In this document: in pieces, positions 21,932 to 34,870 of the stretch
How positions within the stretch are numbered: position 1 is the first letter of the stretch
How the letters are laid out: each line of letters begins with the position of its first letter
Assembly: GCA_016647705.1 (NCBI GenBank)
Contig: CM028333.1
Coordinates: 13,661,616 to 13,725,615 of the forward strand
Length of the DNA: 64,000 nt
Source of the DNA: Eucommia ulmoides
Taxonomy: Eukaryota; Streptophyta; Magnoliopsida; Garryales; Eucommiaceae
Direction of reading: 5' to 3'
Position numbers and translations under genes: made by a program
The notes under the pieces: generated by a model
What the model saw: the letters and a program-made list of their open reading frames with translations, nothing else
What the model was told of the DNA's origin: nothing
The model's database searches: none

Positions 21932-22116
21932 TATTTTTTTTATTTTTTATTTTTATTATACCCACAAGTATCCCCTATCCATACAGATTGAAAAACTATC
22001 TCATTCAAGATGCGTGGTTGTTCATCTCATTTCCGCTAGCTCGAACCCCTGACATTGCAAAGGCTCCTCAACTGTCTTAACTTAAGTGTGTCTTACTACT
22101 TGAATTACACCTTGTT
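21932..22116 (-). mobile_element. tRNA-derived SINE, minus strand
   Basis: Reversed, it reads a diverged A box (TCAAGTAGTAAG), a B box GGGGTTCGAGCT (plus 22038-22049), then GAATGAGATAG and GGGGATACTTGTGGGTAT, ending in an A-rich AAAAATAAAAAATAAAA tail. It belongs to the same family as 4375-4570. Confidence 0.65.
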
Positions 22117-22203
22117 AGTGTCAAACTGCATATTTGATCTTTACAATTTTACACTTGTTTCTATAAAATAAAAAACGTTATTATTAATTTTTAGATGAAA
22201 AAA

Positions 22204-22421
22204 GGGTTATGCTCAACCCGTGGAATTTAAATGATGATATTTTTGTCATTTCATCAATCTACTAAATGTAAGATATTTTCTCTTAATCTTTTTCTAAGAG
22301 CGGTTCGTTTAAAAAATAAGAAAGAAATAAACCTAAATTGTTGTTGAGAAAAAAATGCATTACGTTTCTGTGAGAGTGATGAAATGATAAAAACATTTTT
22401 ATTAAAAGATCACATACTGAG
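22204..22421. mobile_element. Foldback MITE, copy A
   Basis: The left part GATATTTTTGTCATTTCATCA is mirrored at the right by TGATGAAATGATAAAAACAT, giving a stem of about 45-60 bp around a short AT-rich centre. It resembles 57491-57702 in both arms. Confidence 0.55.
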
Positions 22422-23340
22422 AATTTTCTTCTAAAATTATTAACAAAGTTTTCAATTTTTACTAGATTAAAATAAATATGAAACTTGAGGGATTGAATGA
22501 ACGATTTGACAAAAATTTACATAACACTATACTTTATGGACCCAAAATATAAAAAAAAAAAAATTAATTAAATTTTTTTTGACAAACTTAAAATTTGTTT
22601 ATGTTTACACGCTGCTAGAGTAATTTTTAAAGATTTAATATCATATGAAAATTTAAGTATTTTTTTATGAAAAATTACAATAAGTAGTCAATTTGATTTT
22701 TTTACAAAATTGTTGATTTTCTCAGAAAATTCAAAGCTTGATTTTAAAAATTAATCATGAGTTTAAATTCACAGGTTGGATATATTTAGAATTAAATATA
22801 TAAAAATAAATAAATAAAAAATCACTTTCGCATATCTTAGCGATAATGACACCGCGACAAGGAATAGATCTCATTCCTACATAATTTAATTTGTAAAATA
22901 TGTTATCCTCCCTTTAAGTTTTGAAGTAGTATTAAATTAGTCCTTCAATTATTAAAATTTTCAATTAAAACCTTCATTTTTTAACATTATAGTAAATAGG
23001 TCTTTTACTCAGATTTTATCCTTCTCTTTATTTCTTCTCTCATTGGATTGTGTATATAAATATGTTTGATGGGACTATTTGAGCGAGAAATAAAGGCCAT
23101 ACTAGACTAAAATGGAGGTAATATAATAGAGTTTATATACCGAGATACCAAAAGTTTTGTTAATACGTTTGACAAGAGGAGTTGTCTTACTTTTTTGTCG
23201 ACTAGAGATCAACTCTTTTAGGAAATAATTCTCTTAATTTTAAATGCACCAAACTGATGTAGGAGAGTATGCCCTTAAAATCGACCGGTGAAATGATTAG
23301 ACGAGGTACATAAGTTGTTTTGAACACATTTTAGAGTAAA
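22422..23340. other. Gene-free AT-rich stretch
   Basis: No frame or repeat structure was recognised, apart from a (TA)n tract immediately after it at about 23347-23373. Confidence 0.4.
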
Positions 23341-23342
23341 AC

Positions 23343-23378
<36 letters not shown>

Positions 23379-23558
23379 CCCCAAAACACCTCTTGTCATT
23401 TCAACAAATAGCAAAATCATCTCCTATCATTTTTATAATATATCATACATCTCTTGTCATATTTTTATTGATAATAATACCCTTGTAACATATTTTTTCT
23501 ATATTCTTTTATTTTCTAATTTATTTATTTTAGTTTCTATTTTTACACTCTCTTTCTC

Positions 23559-23748
23559 GAGTTGTTTACGCAATTATTATAATTATAAAAATAAAATTAC
23601 TAAAATGATTCTCTTTTTAACTTATTTACCGAACTAGAACTATCCGGGGTTCAGATCCCCGGGTATTAGAACCCAGGGTTCACAACCCCAAGTACAATTT
23701 TTTTTTTTTTCTTTTCTTTTTGGGACGGATAAACCCGGGGTTTATAAC

Positions 23749-23795
<47 letters not shown>

Positions 23796-24588
23796 CTTAA
23801 AGACAAATGAATTAATTAATATTTTCGGCAACTTTGAATTAATTATCGGTTATCTATCGGTATTTTAAATAAATTCAATTTTTTTATGCATAAATTACGT
23901 AAAAAATACTCTATAATGTTTTTTACAACATTAAAAACGGACAAGTGAATGATTTTTAAAAAATCACCAAAGTTGGCATGATGAGTTATTTCGATGACGG
24001 CGTAATTTTTTCGTCAATTTGGAATTAACAAAAGATGGCATATCCTTAAGAAAAATGAGCCCAATTTTTTTGTATACAAATTATGTTGATAACACTACAT
24101 AATAAAACTTAGAACGCCAAAAAATGATTAATGAATAATTTTTAAATAATCGTCAAAATTGGTCGATTATTTTAAAAGCTGCATCATCATTGAAACAACT
24201 CATCCGACCAATTTTGACGATTATTTAAAAATTATTCATTAATAATTTTTTAGCGTTCTAAGTTTTATTATGTAGTGTTATGAACATAGTTTGTATACAA
24301 AAAATTGGGCTCATTTCTGTTACGGATAGTCTATCTTTTATTAATTTTAAATTAACAAAAAAATTATGCTGTTATCGAAACAGCTCATCTGCCCAATTTT
24401 AGCGATTTTTTAAAAATTATTCACTTATCCATTTTTAGTGTTGTAAAAAATATTATGGAGTATTTTTAACGTAATTTATACACAAAAAAAATTAGATTTA
24501 TTTAAAACACCGATAGACCACCGATAATTAATTCAAAGTTGCCAAAAATATTAATTAATTCACTTGTCTTTAAGTTTTTTTCGGGTTT

Positions 24589-24626
<38 letters not shown>

Positions 24627-24867
24627 GTTACAAACCCAGGGTACAGTACCCCGGAATAGTACCCGGGGTACAGTACCCCGAGTTTATCCCTCCCAAAAAG
24701 CAAAAAAAAAGAAAAAAAAAACATTTTTTTTGTACCCGGGGTCATGATCCCCGGGTTCTAATACCCGGGGATCCAAACCCCGGGTAGTTCTAGTTCAGTA
24801 AATAAGTTGAAAATGGGATCATTTCAGTAAATTTTTTTTTTAATTATAATAATTGCGTAAACAACTC
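23559..24867. mobile_element. Foldback element, about 1.3 kb, probably Mutator-like and non-autonomous
   Basis: Two arms of roughly 600 bp are inverted copies around a loop of about 40 bp near 24165-24205. The outer ends are GAGTTGTTTACGCAATTATT and its reverse complement. The flanks carry the identical 10-mer TCTCTTTCTC (23549-23558 and 24868-24877), the right size for a Mutator-superfamily duplication (8-11 bp). Each arm has a poly-A/poly-T tract of more than 25 bases and nested CCCGGGG words. There is no coding content. Confidence 0.8.
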
Positions 24868-24877
24868 TCTCTTTCTC

Positions 24878-25310
24878 TCTTGTTTTCTATTTTTCTATTT
24901 TTTGTTTTTTTGAGTATTTTTTATTTATTTTATTTTATTTGTGTTATTTTTATTTCTTCTATTTTTTATATATGGTGATTATAGAAAATAAAAAATTAAA
25001 TTAAAAAATTGACAAATAATAAACAAAAATAAATAAATAAATTTTATAAATAAAAAAAGGAAAAATATTATTATTTTTTCGTTTTTGTTTTTGTTTTATT
25101 TTTATTTTTTAATTTTCAATTTTTTTTTGGTTATTTATTGCATTTTATTTTCTAGATTATGACTTTTAATATTTTTAATTTTCTACAAATATCATACAAA
25201 AAATAAAATAAAATAAATTAAAAATATAGAGTAAAATTTAAAAAATATAAAATAAGAAATAAGAAAGCAAAAGAGAGAGTGTAGAAAATAAAAATTAAAA
25301 AATAGGAAAT
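24878..25310. other. AT-rich low-complexity stretch
   Basis: Made of TTTTATTT/AAATAAAA words. No gene or terminal repeat is visible. Confidence 0.4.
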
Positions 25311-28010
25311 TGATGATGCGTGAAAATAGATCATCAAACATCTCACTTCTGAGGTCCAAGGAGACGGGATGTCCTCTAGATTTTCTCACTTTCTCTAAGC
25401 TATGGCTCCTACAAAAGAATCCACCCGGGGAGGCATGACCCTAGCCAGGTGTAGAGAGGAAGCTTGGTCGAACTACTTCCACTTGGTAAGAAAAAGTGTA
25501 TTACTCTATCTCGATAACGGCTCCACGATCTCCACCTGTAATCACCTCTATCTTTATGGTAAGGGGACCGAGATCGGCAAAATCACCATAATGGTACACC
25601 AAGAATCAGGGAGGACTTTTCAAACAAGTCTCTTTCCACCTATAAATATCAGAATAAATGATGTATAAGGTACGCTTGAATACTGATTCATTTGCACTCA
25701 AATCCACACTGCTAAATTCATGTTTAGAACTCTCGATTGATTCTCACAACGGAGGCATAACGCTACAGGCCCACCTATGATGCATTGTGTTGATCCTAGG
25801 ATTTTAATGAACAATTAAGTATTGATATTTTGGTGGAACTAATGTTTTAATTGAGTGTTTCAGTGATTTAAAATTCCAAGTGATGAAGATGACAAATTAA
25901 ATGGATACTAAATGATGAAATTGAAGATATTGAAGATTTAAGAGTTTAAAGAAATTAGGGAAAACAACTGAGATAAATTTTAACTTTTAATATCTCATTT
26001 AGGAACACACACATGGCACAAAATATATTTTATCATTTATGTGTGTATTGATTAAGTTAAATTATTTGCTCCTATGTGAATTGAGAAAAAATAATTTTGA
26101 ATGACTAAAATGAAATATAAGAATATTAGTGAAGCTTATTTAAGAGAGAAAATGGTTAAAGAAGCGAAAACGTAAAAGAAAATGAGTTAAAAACGTATTC
26201 GGAGAAGAGATCCAGAAGACAACAGTCGATTGGTGAGTCGACCGGATCAAGTAGCTGTAGCATCCTGTATTTCTAAGTCAACCGACAAGTCGATCGGGCA
26301 AGAAGGGTTGACCTCTCTGAATCAACAAGTCGACTGATAGGTTGATTGATGAAAGAAAGATCAACTCTTTGAATCTACAAGTCAACCGGGCGGTCAGTCG
26401 ATAAACTGCATTATTGGCTACATCCTGAATTTCCCAGTCGACTGAATGCGCTGTTTCAGGATATTATTTTATCTGAGATTAAATCCAATAGTAGCCATTT
26501 TTTATTGGGATTTGAGAGAGATTTCAGGGATATTCTCTATATTTAGAGATATGGTTCATATATTAATTAAATCTTATTAATATGGTTCATCAAATATTAA
26601 TGTTTCTCAATTTAGTACTTGAAATAGATTCTATTCTTATTAATTAAGATTAAGAAATACTTTGAGGGTTTAATTGAAAGATTTGAAAACTGTTTTTAAG
26701 TGGAAATTAAACCAAAATGAAGTCCTTATGATACAAGGCGTCTGTAAGAGTTTTTAATTGTTATGACATATGTAAATTAGCCGTTAGAAGACTAATTTCA
26801 TATTCTTATATATAGACCTGCGAATTTCTTATATAATTAATCATTCATTGAGAGAGCTAAAAAAGTTTACATCATTTGTGAGTTTTTATAAGAGTTATCA
26901 TTTTACGATATTATGAGTTTTTCTAAGAGTGATTTTGATAATCAATTGTGATAAATTTTTGTTGATATCTGATTTGAAATTACATTGTTCTAATCATTAT
27001 TTCTATGAATTCCGGGTGAGATCTTTCCATATTACTTATTATTTGTTTTTTTATTCTATATTTGGAAATTGATCTTAGAAATTGTTTTTGATTTTTTAGG
27101 AAAATATTTTTATAAACAATTTCTTGAATCTGATTACGTATTCCAATTTGCTACCCATATTCTTGTTAAAATCAGATTTTTATATCTCACGTTTTTCTAT
27201 CACTAATTAGGATATTAATTGAGTTATTATTTATCTAGGGTGGTAGAAGTTTCGAGTGAGATTTACTTCTTATCAATTTTTGTATTGGTGAGTAGTGTGA
27301 CGGGTTAAATACCATTGGGGGTATTTAATTAAGGGTAGTTGAGTTTCAGTCTCTTCCTGTAAAGAGATTGATGTAGTGATTCTTCCTGAATAAGAATTGC
27401 GTTGTGAGTAATTTGTAAATATTTCATCCTTACCTGTGAAAATGATAGTTGGAGTATTTTGAGAGGTTTTGATTCTTGTGTCTTAGTGTTAAAAAGAATT
27501 AGGTTATTCTTTAACCTGTAAAACGTAGAAGTTCTTCCTTAGCTTAAGAAAAAAATATTGTAAAGGTTGATTCTAAGTCTGTAAAAGAATCAGTGTGCGG
27601 TTTAGTTCCTACCTTTAAAGTGATTTTGATTTTAGTGGGTGCGACCTCCGTGGAGCTCAGGAGACTGGATTAACCAAGAGTAATTTGCTGAACCAGTATA
27701 AATTTTTTGTGTGTTGTATTACTACTTTGTTATTTTTGTTGTTTGGGTATGCATTTAGATTGATAATATTATTCCGCTGTATTATAAAGATAATAATTAA
27801 TTTAGGTATAAAATTAATTATTTGATTTATTTAATTTTATTCTGATTATTTTTTTATTACCCAATTCACCCTCCCTCTTGGGTATTTTACTAGGCTAACA
27901 TATTGTTTTGCAGTAGACTTAACTGAGAGAAAGTGAGAAATCCCAAAGGACATCCCGTCTCTCGGACCTCAGATGTGACATATCAAGTGATCCATTTTCA
28001 GGCATCATCA
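25311..28010. mobile_element. Element with 85-100 bp terminal inverted repeats, split by a solo LTR
   Basis: 25311-25396 and the reverse of about 27912-28010 align (TGATGATGC-TGAAAAT-GATCA, CTGAGGTCC, GACGGGATGTCC, TTTCTCACTTTCTCT). The left interior (25397-25787) is GC-richer than its neighbours and includes CCTATAAATA and CGGAGGCATAACGCTAC, which look like LTR U3/R-type signals. Removing the solo LTR at 25788-27900 leaves an element of about 590 bp. No target duplication was found. A 88-codon frame at 25402-25668 has no recognisable relatives. Confidence 0.65.
25788..27900 (+). mobile_element. Solo LTR, 2.1 kb, long copia-like type
   Basis: Runs TGTTGATCCTAG to CTAGGCTAACA, a short inverted terminus bounded by TG and CA. 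The flanks CATTG (25783-25787) and TATTG (27901-27905) fit a 5-bp duplication with one transition. A TATA box TTATATATAGACC lies near 26806. Near the 3' end is CCAATTCACCCTCCCTCTTGGG, resembling the end of long SIRE-type LTRs. An array of GTCGAC-type palindromes lies at about 26225-26450. No internal domain survives. Confidence 0.75.
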
Positions 28011-29516
28011 TATATAAACAATAAAAATATTAAGTGGCAAAACTACTTTTTTTGGTTAAATGTGATGGAGGATTATTTTGGATAACCAAATTGAAATGAG
28101 AAAGGGTATCTTCAATATTATAAAAATGATATAGAATGTTCTTGATATTTATTGAAATGGATTTAAACTCTAATGTAACAATAGTAGTGATTGAAATTAA
28201 TAACTAACATGTTAACCCAGAAGTTAGGGACGATTATTAGTAGAAGAACAACAAGAACATGAGTAAATAGTGGATTAGAATGATGGGCAATATTAGAATA
28301 AATAACAAAAAGTTAGGAGTAAAATTAGGACAAATGACCAATTTAATACAATCCAAGACTTTTTTCATTGTTGTTTTTTAAGCAAAAATATGTTTGTTTG
28401 TTGTTGATTTCTTTGAGTTTATGAAATTTTTGTTAGTTGATTTGGTTGTGTCTATAATTTTTATTTTTGATGTTGTTGAATTTCAATAATTTATTATGTG
28501 TTTTACTGTTGATTTTGCATTTTTATATTTTTTATTGTCTTTCAGTTTCTTTGAATTTTTTATTTCTAGTTCTAGATTCACATATAATACGAATCTAAAA
28601 AAATTATGTTAGTATTTATTTATTTTTATTTAAATATTATACATAAGAAGGGTGTCTCTAGGAACATTAGGAAGTAAAGAATAACAATTCTCCATCCCCT
28701 ACATTCATTTTTTAAACTTCCACGTTTAAGTATTCTTATTAGATTTGTTGTCCAATTTGTATATTTCGATATGAGCATGACTTTTAGGAACATCTCAGTC
28801 AAAATATTATACTTTTTCTAATTTGTTAATGGAAATTCTTCACTTTCAATATATTATTAATTATATTCAACATGTTACTTCGAACTTTCGTAATTTTTCA
28901 CATCATGTTGAGTTCAATATAATATTTTTTTATGATCTAATTATATATTTAGATTCGTATAAATAAGATATTCAAAATAATATTACGTTCATCAATTTTT
29001 TGTAAAAAAATCACATTCGTATTATATTCAACACAAAATTCACATTCTTATTATATTAAACACAAAATTTATGTTCGTGTTATATTCAACATTGTGGAAA
29101 AGTAAAATCGTCCGAATCTAATTTTAAATTTGAAATTGGGAATATTTGATAACACAATTTCATATAATGAGGACTATTTTGTTCAATTAAAAAGTTGTAG
29201 GATAATTTGGTAGATTTAGACCTATATCAAGAATATCCGGTCGATCTTTCTATAATTAATAATTATTATTTTCTTTTTTGAAGTATTTTAACCAAGTAGA
29301 ATAAACACCATACTTAAATTATGCAATTGATTAAAGCCAAAAAGAGAATCATCATATTTCTCCTCCTCCCACTACTCCGTGAAAAAACAAGGCATCAAAT
29401 AAAACAAAAAAAATGCAATTTATATTTTACATAGAAGGCCAATGATACAAGTTGCAACCTTTTTTTGGTAGTTGAGAAACAGAAACAAGCAGAACAAAAA
29501 AGAAAACCAAATAAAA
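28011..29516. other. Gene-free AT-rich stretch
   Basis: The only structure seen is a short degenerate tandem repeat (CACATTCGTATTATATTCAA-type units of about 30 bp, 28988-29095). Confidence 0.4.
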
Positions 29517-29880
29517 CTAACTGGGCGAACTCATATCAAAGGTTCGTTCGTCCATCTCTTCCATAATTAAATCTTCAATTTCTGGGATTGGGATCTCTAG
29601 AATCTTTAGCAGACAATCCTCCTTCGCTCCCTTCTTGGCCAAGACATCCGCACACTTGTTTGTGTCTCTAGGAGTGAAGTGCAACGCATAATTGTTTAGG
29701 AGGACCCTTTTGCACTCTCCTATCCAATCTTTATAGCGATGATTTTTCGAGCACGAGTTTTGCGCAAGGTCCACTGCTTCAGCCGAATCCGTCTCTACCA
29801 TAACTGAGGAAAACATTTTCCAGTTACAATTTTTATCCCTGTAGCGATGCTTTTCAACTCTGCCTCCAGCACTATGCAAT
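29517..29880 (-). pseudogene. Broken RNase H-like (RVT_3 type) fragment
   Basis: The family is the RNase H-like domain found at the end of plant LINEs and in related host proteins. One frame reads LEAELKSIATGIK at the 29880 end. It then shifts by one base into a second frame with VETDSAEAVDLAQ and PRDTNKCADVLAKKGA, which runs to a stop at 29517. The acidic ETDS motif is kept, but no start, RT domain or second half of a LINE is present. It is most likely a 3'-end LINE remnant; a decayed host RNase H-like gene is the alternative. Confidence 0.65.
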
Positions 29881-30601
29881 TATCTAAACTACCATAGTAC
29901 CCCATTTTCTAGATGTCAAGCTTTTTGTTACCTAAAACCAATATTTTGCAATAAATACTCATCTTTATAGACACTCAATTTAACTATATATCTAATCTAA
30001 TATAAGAAAAGAAAAGATTTTAATGAGGTTACTTTTAAATTTTTTTGTGAGTTATTACATTTTTTTTTTTTATATATATCAAATAATAAGTGGTTCTACT
30101 CATTTTTCTCTCTTTTTTATTTTATTTATTTTTTCTTAATTAATACACAAATATATTATTAACTTTTTATGTTCGTATTTTACATTATTTAAAAAAAATA
30201 AACCGTGATTCAAAAAAAAAAAATCATCCCAAAAGAAAGTAGATACAATATACATTAATTAAATTAGAATTTGTTGATTTGCAAAAATTAATAAGATTAA
30301 TCCTAATTTTTGGTTATTTGTTTCTTATTTTATATTATAAGTAAAAGTTAATTTACATAAATAAATAATATTTGGATTTTATGATTATTTATGTAATTTT
30401 TAATAGTATATTTATATTCGATATTTATATAACATCATTACTCACTAAAATTTATACACTAGTTCTCGAATATTACTACCACAATAATCAAATTATATTT
30501 ATATGTTTCATGCTTCAATATTGAGAATTTGTTATAATTTTTTCTTAAAACATTTCAATATGATCTAAGAGGTTAGTTCGGTCGGTAAAGAATTTTATTT
30601 T
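29881..30601. other. Gene-free AT-rich stretch
   Basis: No frame, repeat or RNA gene was recognised. Confidence 0.4.
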
Positions 30602-30609
30602 GTCAGCGG

Positions 30610-31221
<612 letters not shown>

Positions 31222-31229
31222 GTCAGCAG

Positions 31230-32030
31230 AGGTTTGATCATTGTAGTGAGTATTTTTAGAGTAAAATTTTGAATGTAACAAATTATTGGAGAGTTGATTA
31301 ATCTTGCCCTATGAAAATGAAAATAAAGAAAGAAAGAATATGTTTCACGTACTTAAAAAAGAAAAAAGGATATCTTTTGATGGCATGAGGAGAAGATTTG
31401 GTAGGGACCACATGAAAAATAAGACTTTTGGATAATAATGGACATATGGAACAATAATGGTGTTGGTATAAATTTAGGGGGGCTTTTGCTTTTTAGTCCG
31501 TTTTGGTTCTTATTCAATTTAATTAATTTATAGTTTTTAATTTGTATATTGTTCTATTTTTTATTACTTAATTGTAAAATATTTAAATGAATTATTTAAT
31601 TATTTTAAGTGTGGTCTTTTCTATATTGTTGGGTGGTCCCTTTTTTACATTTACTTTACAATTGTATTTATATGGCCAGTTGCAACTAAAAAATCAGGTT
31701 CATTGTATAGAACAAAATTAAAATTTAAAAAACAATAATTTTTTTTTTTAAATTTAGAGTTTTTTATTATAATCTTTATAAGTAGGAAATTATATATATA
31801 TATATATATATCCACGAGGTAGTGAACACTAATTTTAGTTCCTTGAAAAAAGTCAAGCGTCACTTCATTAATAAACTATTAATTGGGAAAATAAATACTA
31901 ACAAAAAGACTTAAACCGTGAAAATTCACTATGGTTTAAATTCGTGAAAATATATAATTTTAATCCAGATTTTATCTTCTTTATTTGATATTTATATTAA
32001 TTATTTTTTTTATTAAAAAAAAAATCAAAA
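31230..32030. other. Gene-free AT-rich stretch
   Basis: Contains an (AT)n tract near 31793-31810. No coding or RNA feature was recognised. Confidence 0.4.
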
Positions 32031-33235
32031 GTGAACATTCACTAGACATGCAATTGACGATTTGTTTTGCTACCAACAAATGGATTATTAGTGAAAAATG
32101 GGGTTGAACTTGTTACTCCTTTTAATTCAAACAAATTCCATTTACAATGAACATTCACTAATATTGAATTGCTTATATTAGTTAAACACTCACTTGTAGA
32201 CATACACATTTTACTTGTTAGTGAATACTCACTTTATTATTCATTCACGATCTCTTGATACGTTTTACAGTGTAGTAAACATTCAGTAAACAAATGTAAT
32301 AGTGATACATTCAGTATTAAATTGAAATGTTCAATTTATCAATGTGTATTCAGTTAGTCCATTTTATTATCAGTGAATATTCACTCATCCTTATAACAGG
32401 TTGTTATCATTAAACATATTGGCTTATTAATAAACATTCACTCACGTCTATAACACATTGATTGCATTTCACATATTGGGTTATTAGTGAACATTTACTA
32501 ACCCCTATAACTCATTGTTTTCATTACATATGTTGCGTTATTAGAGCAACTCCAAGGGATGAACCATCCCTTGTGCCATCCCATTTTTTTGGATTTTTTA
32601 AAGCAAAAGTTCACTCCAAGGATGAGCCATCCCTTGTGCCATTTTGGCACACATGCCCTACATATGCTAAAATGACACATGTAGAGGAAGAGCCATAATA
32701 TTAGATTAGTGGGTGAATGGGTTAATTAGTTGATTTTGACTTCAAATATGGTTCTTGAACCCCCCTCAAAAAAAATAAAAAAAATTAAATATGGTTAGGT
32801 TAATGTTGATTTTATTTAATTAGGGTTGGGTAGAATTTGTTTAATTAAATTTATTTTAATTTTGGTTTAATTAAAATTAATTGGATTTAAATAATTTTTG
32901 TTTATTTGCGTTTAATTAGGTTTGATGGAGTATAATTTATTAATTTTATTTTATTTGGGTTGGGTTAGGTGAGATTAATTAGTTAATTTTATTTTATTTG
33001 GGTTGGATTAAATTAGTTTTGGTTGGGTTGAATTTGATTAATTTTAATACAAAAATAAAAATGGCACATCAAAATATAACAACTCCTTTGAAATTGCTCT
33101 TAAAGAACATTCACTTATTTCGTAACAGTTGTTGCCATTACATATATCAGGTTATTAGTGAACATTCACTCACCCTTATAAATTTATAACACGTTGTCAT
33201 TAGATATTCTGGGTCATTAGCGAACATTCACTAAG
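32031..33235. repeat. Degenerate tandem array built on GTGAACATTCACT
   Basis: The near-palindromic word GTGAACATTCACT recurs about a dozen times between 32031 and 33235. In the better-kept part it sits in units of roughly 60-70 bp (CATATTGGGTTATTAGTGAACATTCACTCACCC-TATAACACATTG, in short pieces). The array is interrupted by the MITE at 32544-33099. Confidence 0.6.
32544..33099. mobile_element. PIF/Harbinger-type MITE with TTA target duplication
   Basis: 556 bp. It starts GAGCAACTCCAAGGGATG and ends, reversed, GAGCAATTTCAAAGGAGTTG, the typical GAGCA-CTCCA terminus of plant Tourist-like MITEs. TTA flanks both sides (32541-32543, 33100-33102). Outside it the broken tandem unit rejoins correctly. 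The interior is TTAATTA-rich and non-coding. Confidence 0.8.
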
Positions 33236-33700
33236 AATCCATATACTCTTGAAATTGAGAATATGGATTCGAACTATGTTCTCAATAATTTGTATACAAT
33301 ACTATGTTGAATATTAATGTTAATATTTTTATTTAATTGCTTAAATAATAAAGTTAATTTTTGTTTAAATTAAGACTATTTTTCAGTCTTTATCTTCATT
33401 CACGGGTTATACAATAGAAATAGTGGATAATTTCATATTATATCTACATACGTGATTAAACAATAAAAAATTCAAAAAAAAAAAATTCTAATAACTTGGT
33501 AATAAAACAAGAAAAGATTTTTGTTATTGTTTGTGGGAATATGAATCTAAACAAACTTCCCTTGGGTATTATCTTATTTTATTTTTCAATTAAGTTTTTA
33601 AAATTTTAAAATTAACTTGTACTTCAACTAAGTTACTTTATTTTAAAATTGAAAATCATTTTAAAAATATCAATTAAATAAAAATATGAGTTTATACCAT
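33236..33700. other. Gene-free AT-rich stretch
   Basis: Nothing recognised. Confidence 0.4.
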
Positions 33701-33709
33701 TTATCTTTT

Positions 33710-34262
33710 TTATCATTTTGCTCAAAATCACAAATATTTCCTATCTTTTTAAAAATACCAGTCACCCATTCTAACCATTTATTTCTTGTAAAATGACATA
33801 AATAGACTTAAAAATATATATTTTTTATTCTTTTACTTTTTTAAAAAAAATGAAATAACACCTCTCTTTTTAAAATTACACTTTGTACCCACTAAAGTGC
33901 AATTTAATATCAATCTAAAATTTATGGGTAAAAATATATTTATTTTTCTATTTCATCTTCTTCTCCTCAACTCTGAACAATCCACTGCCACGCCGTGCCG
34001 CTCTGCTCATCGATGGACAACCCCCGCGCGAACTAGAAATTGGAGACTCAAAATTGAAAACGAACCAAAAATTTGAATGGATTTTTAACTCCCACCCTCA
34101 CCTCCCCGGGAAAATCCATCACACCAAAGAAAATCAACAAATCCAAAAAATTGCAATGGGAGCTTCGTTTTCATGTTTGTGTCCCGATCACCATCCGATT
34201 AGGAAGATGGTGAACTGATCAGCAACAAAATCCTTGCCAAAAACGATCAGAGACGATCGTCG

Positions 34263-34293
<31 letters not shown>

Positions 34294-34665
34294 CTCACGA
34301 TCGCCGAAACCACTCACGCAAACTGTAAAAATCGTTGAAGACAGAGAGAGAGACGGGGAGGAAGAAGATGTATTGTTCTTTTTGGTTAAAAAAGGGGGTT
34401 AAAAAGTATATATATATATTTTTAAATAGGGATGTTAGTGTAAAAAAATAAAAAGATAAAAATATATATAAACAAATTTAGTGGGTTGTTTATGTATTTT
34501 AATTTTTAATTATTTAATCATTTTTAAATAGTTAAAGGTAAAATTGTCATTATAATAAAAAAATTACTAACTTTTTAGCTCTACGGAAAGTGGTCTTTGA
34601 ACAAAAATTATAAGAGTGTTAACCAGTATGTTTAACGACAAAATAACAGGAGAGGTAAATAATAT
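33710..34665. mobile_element. Possible TIR element related to 43525-44097
   Basis: The left TTTCCTATCTTTTTAAAA followed by TACCAGTCACC is mirrored at the right by a reversed CCTGTTATTTTGTCG followed by ACATACTGGTTAAC. A similar terminal sequence (CCTATCATTTAATAAATACC) opens 43525-44097. The inside includes a GC-richer GA-tract region (33960-34370). No gene was recognised. Confidence 0.35.
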
Positions 34666-34741
34666 AAAATCATAAAAATATTTTAAAAAATGAATTAAAA
34701 AATTAAAATATTAATAACCCACTCACAACAACTGACCAGGT

Positions 34742-34870
34742 ATGATTCAAGTGATAAGGCCCATTTGAGTTAAAGTAATTGGATGAGCACCACAAGGTAT
34801 ACTTGACGAGAGAGACAGTCACGAGGTGAGGTTAGTTTCAGGTTCAAAAGGTGTAACTGATAAGGATGAA
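34742..34870 (+). mobile_element. Diverged SINE copy
   Basis: AGGTATGATTCAAGTGATAA... follows the head of the SINE at 4375 (GGTTTAAGTGGCAAAACACG...TTGAATTAAAGTAGTTGAG) position by position, but the B box is degenerate. Confidence 0.45.

Noticed and set aside
25402-25668. 88-codon frame in the TIR-flanked element
   Set aside because: No recognisable domain, and it lies in LTR-like sequence with a TATA-like signal; not reported as a gene.
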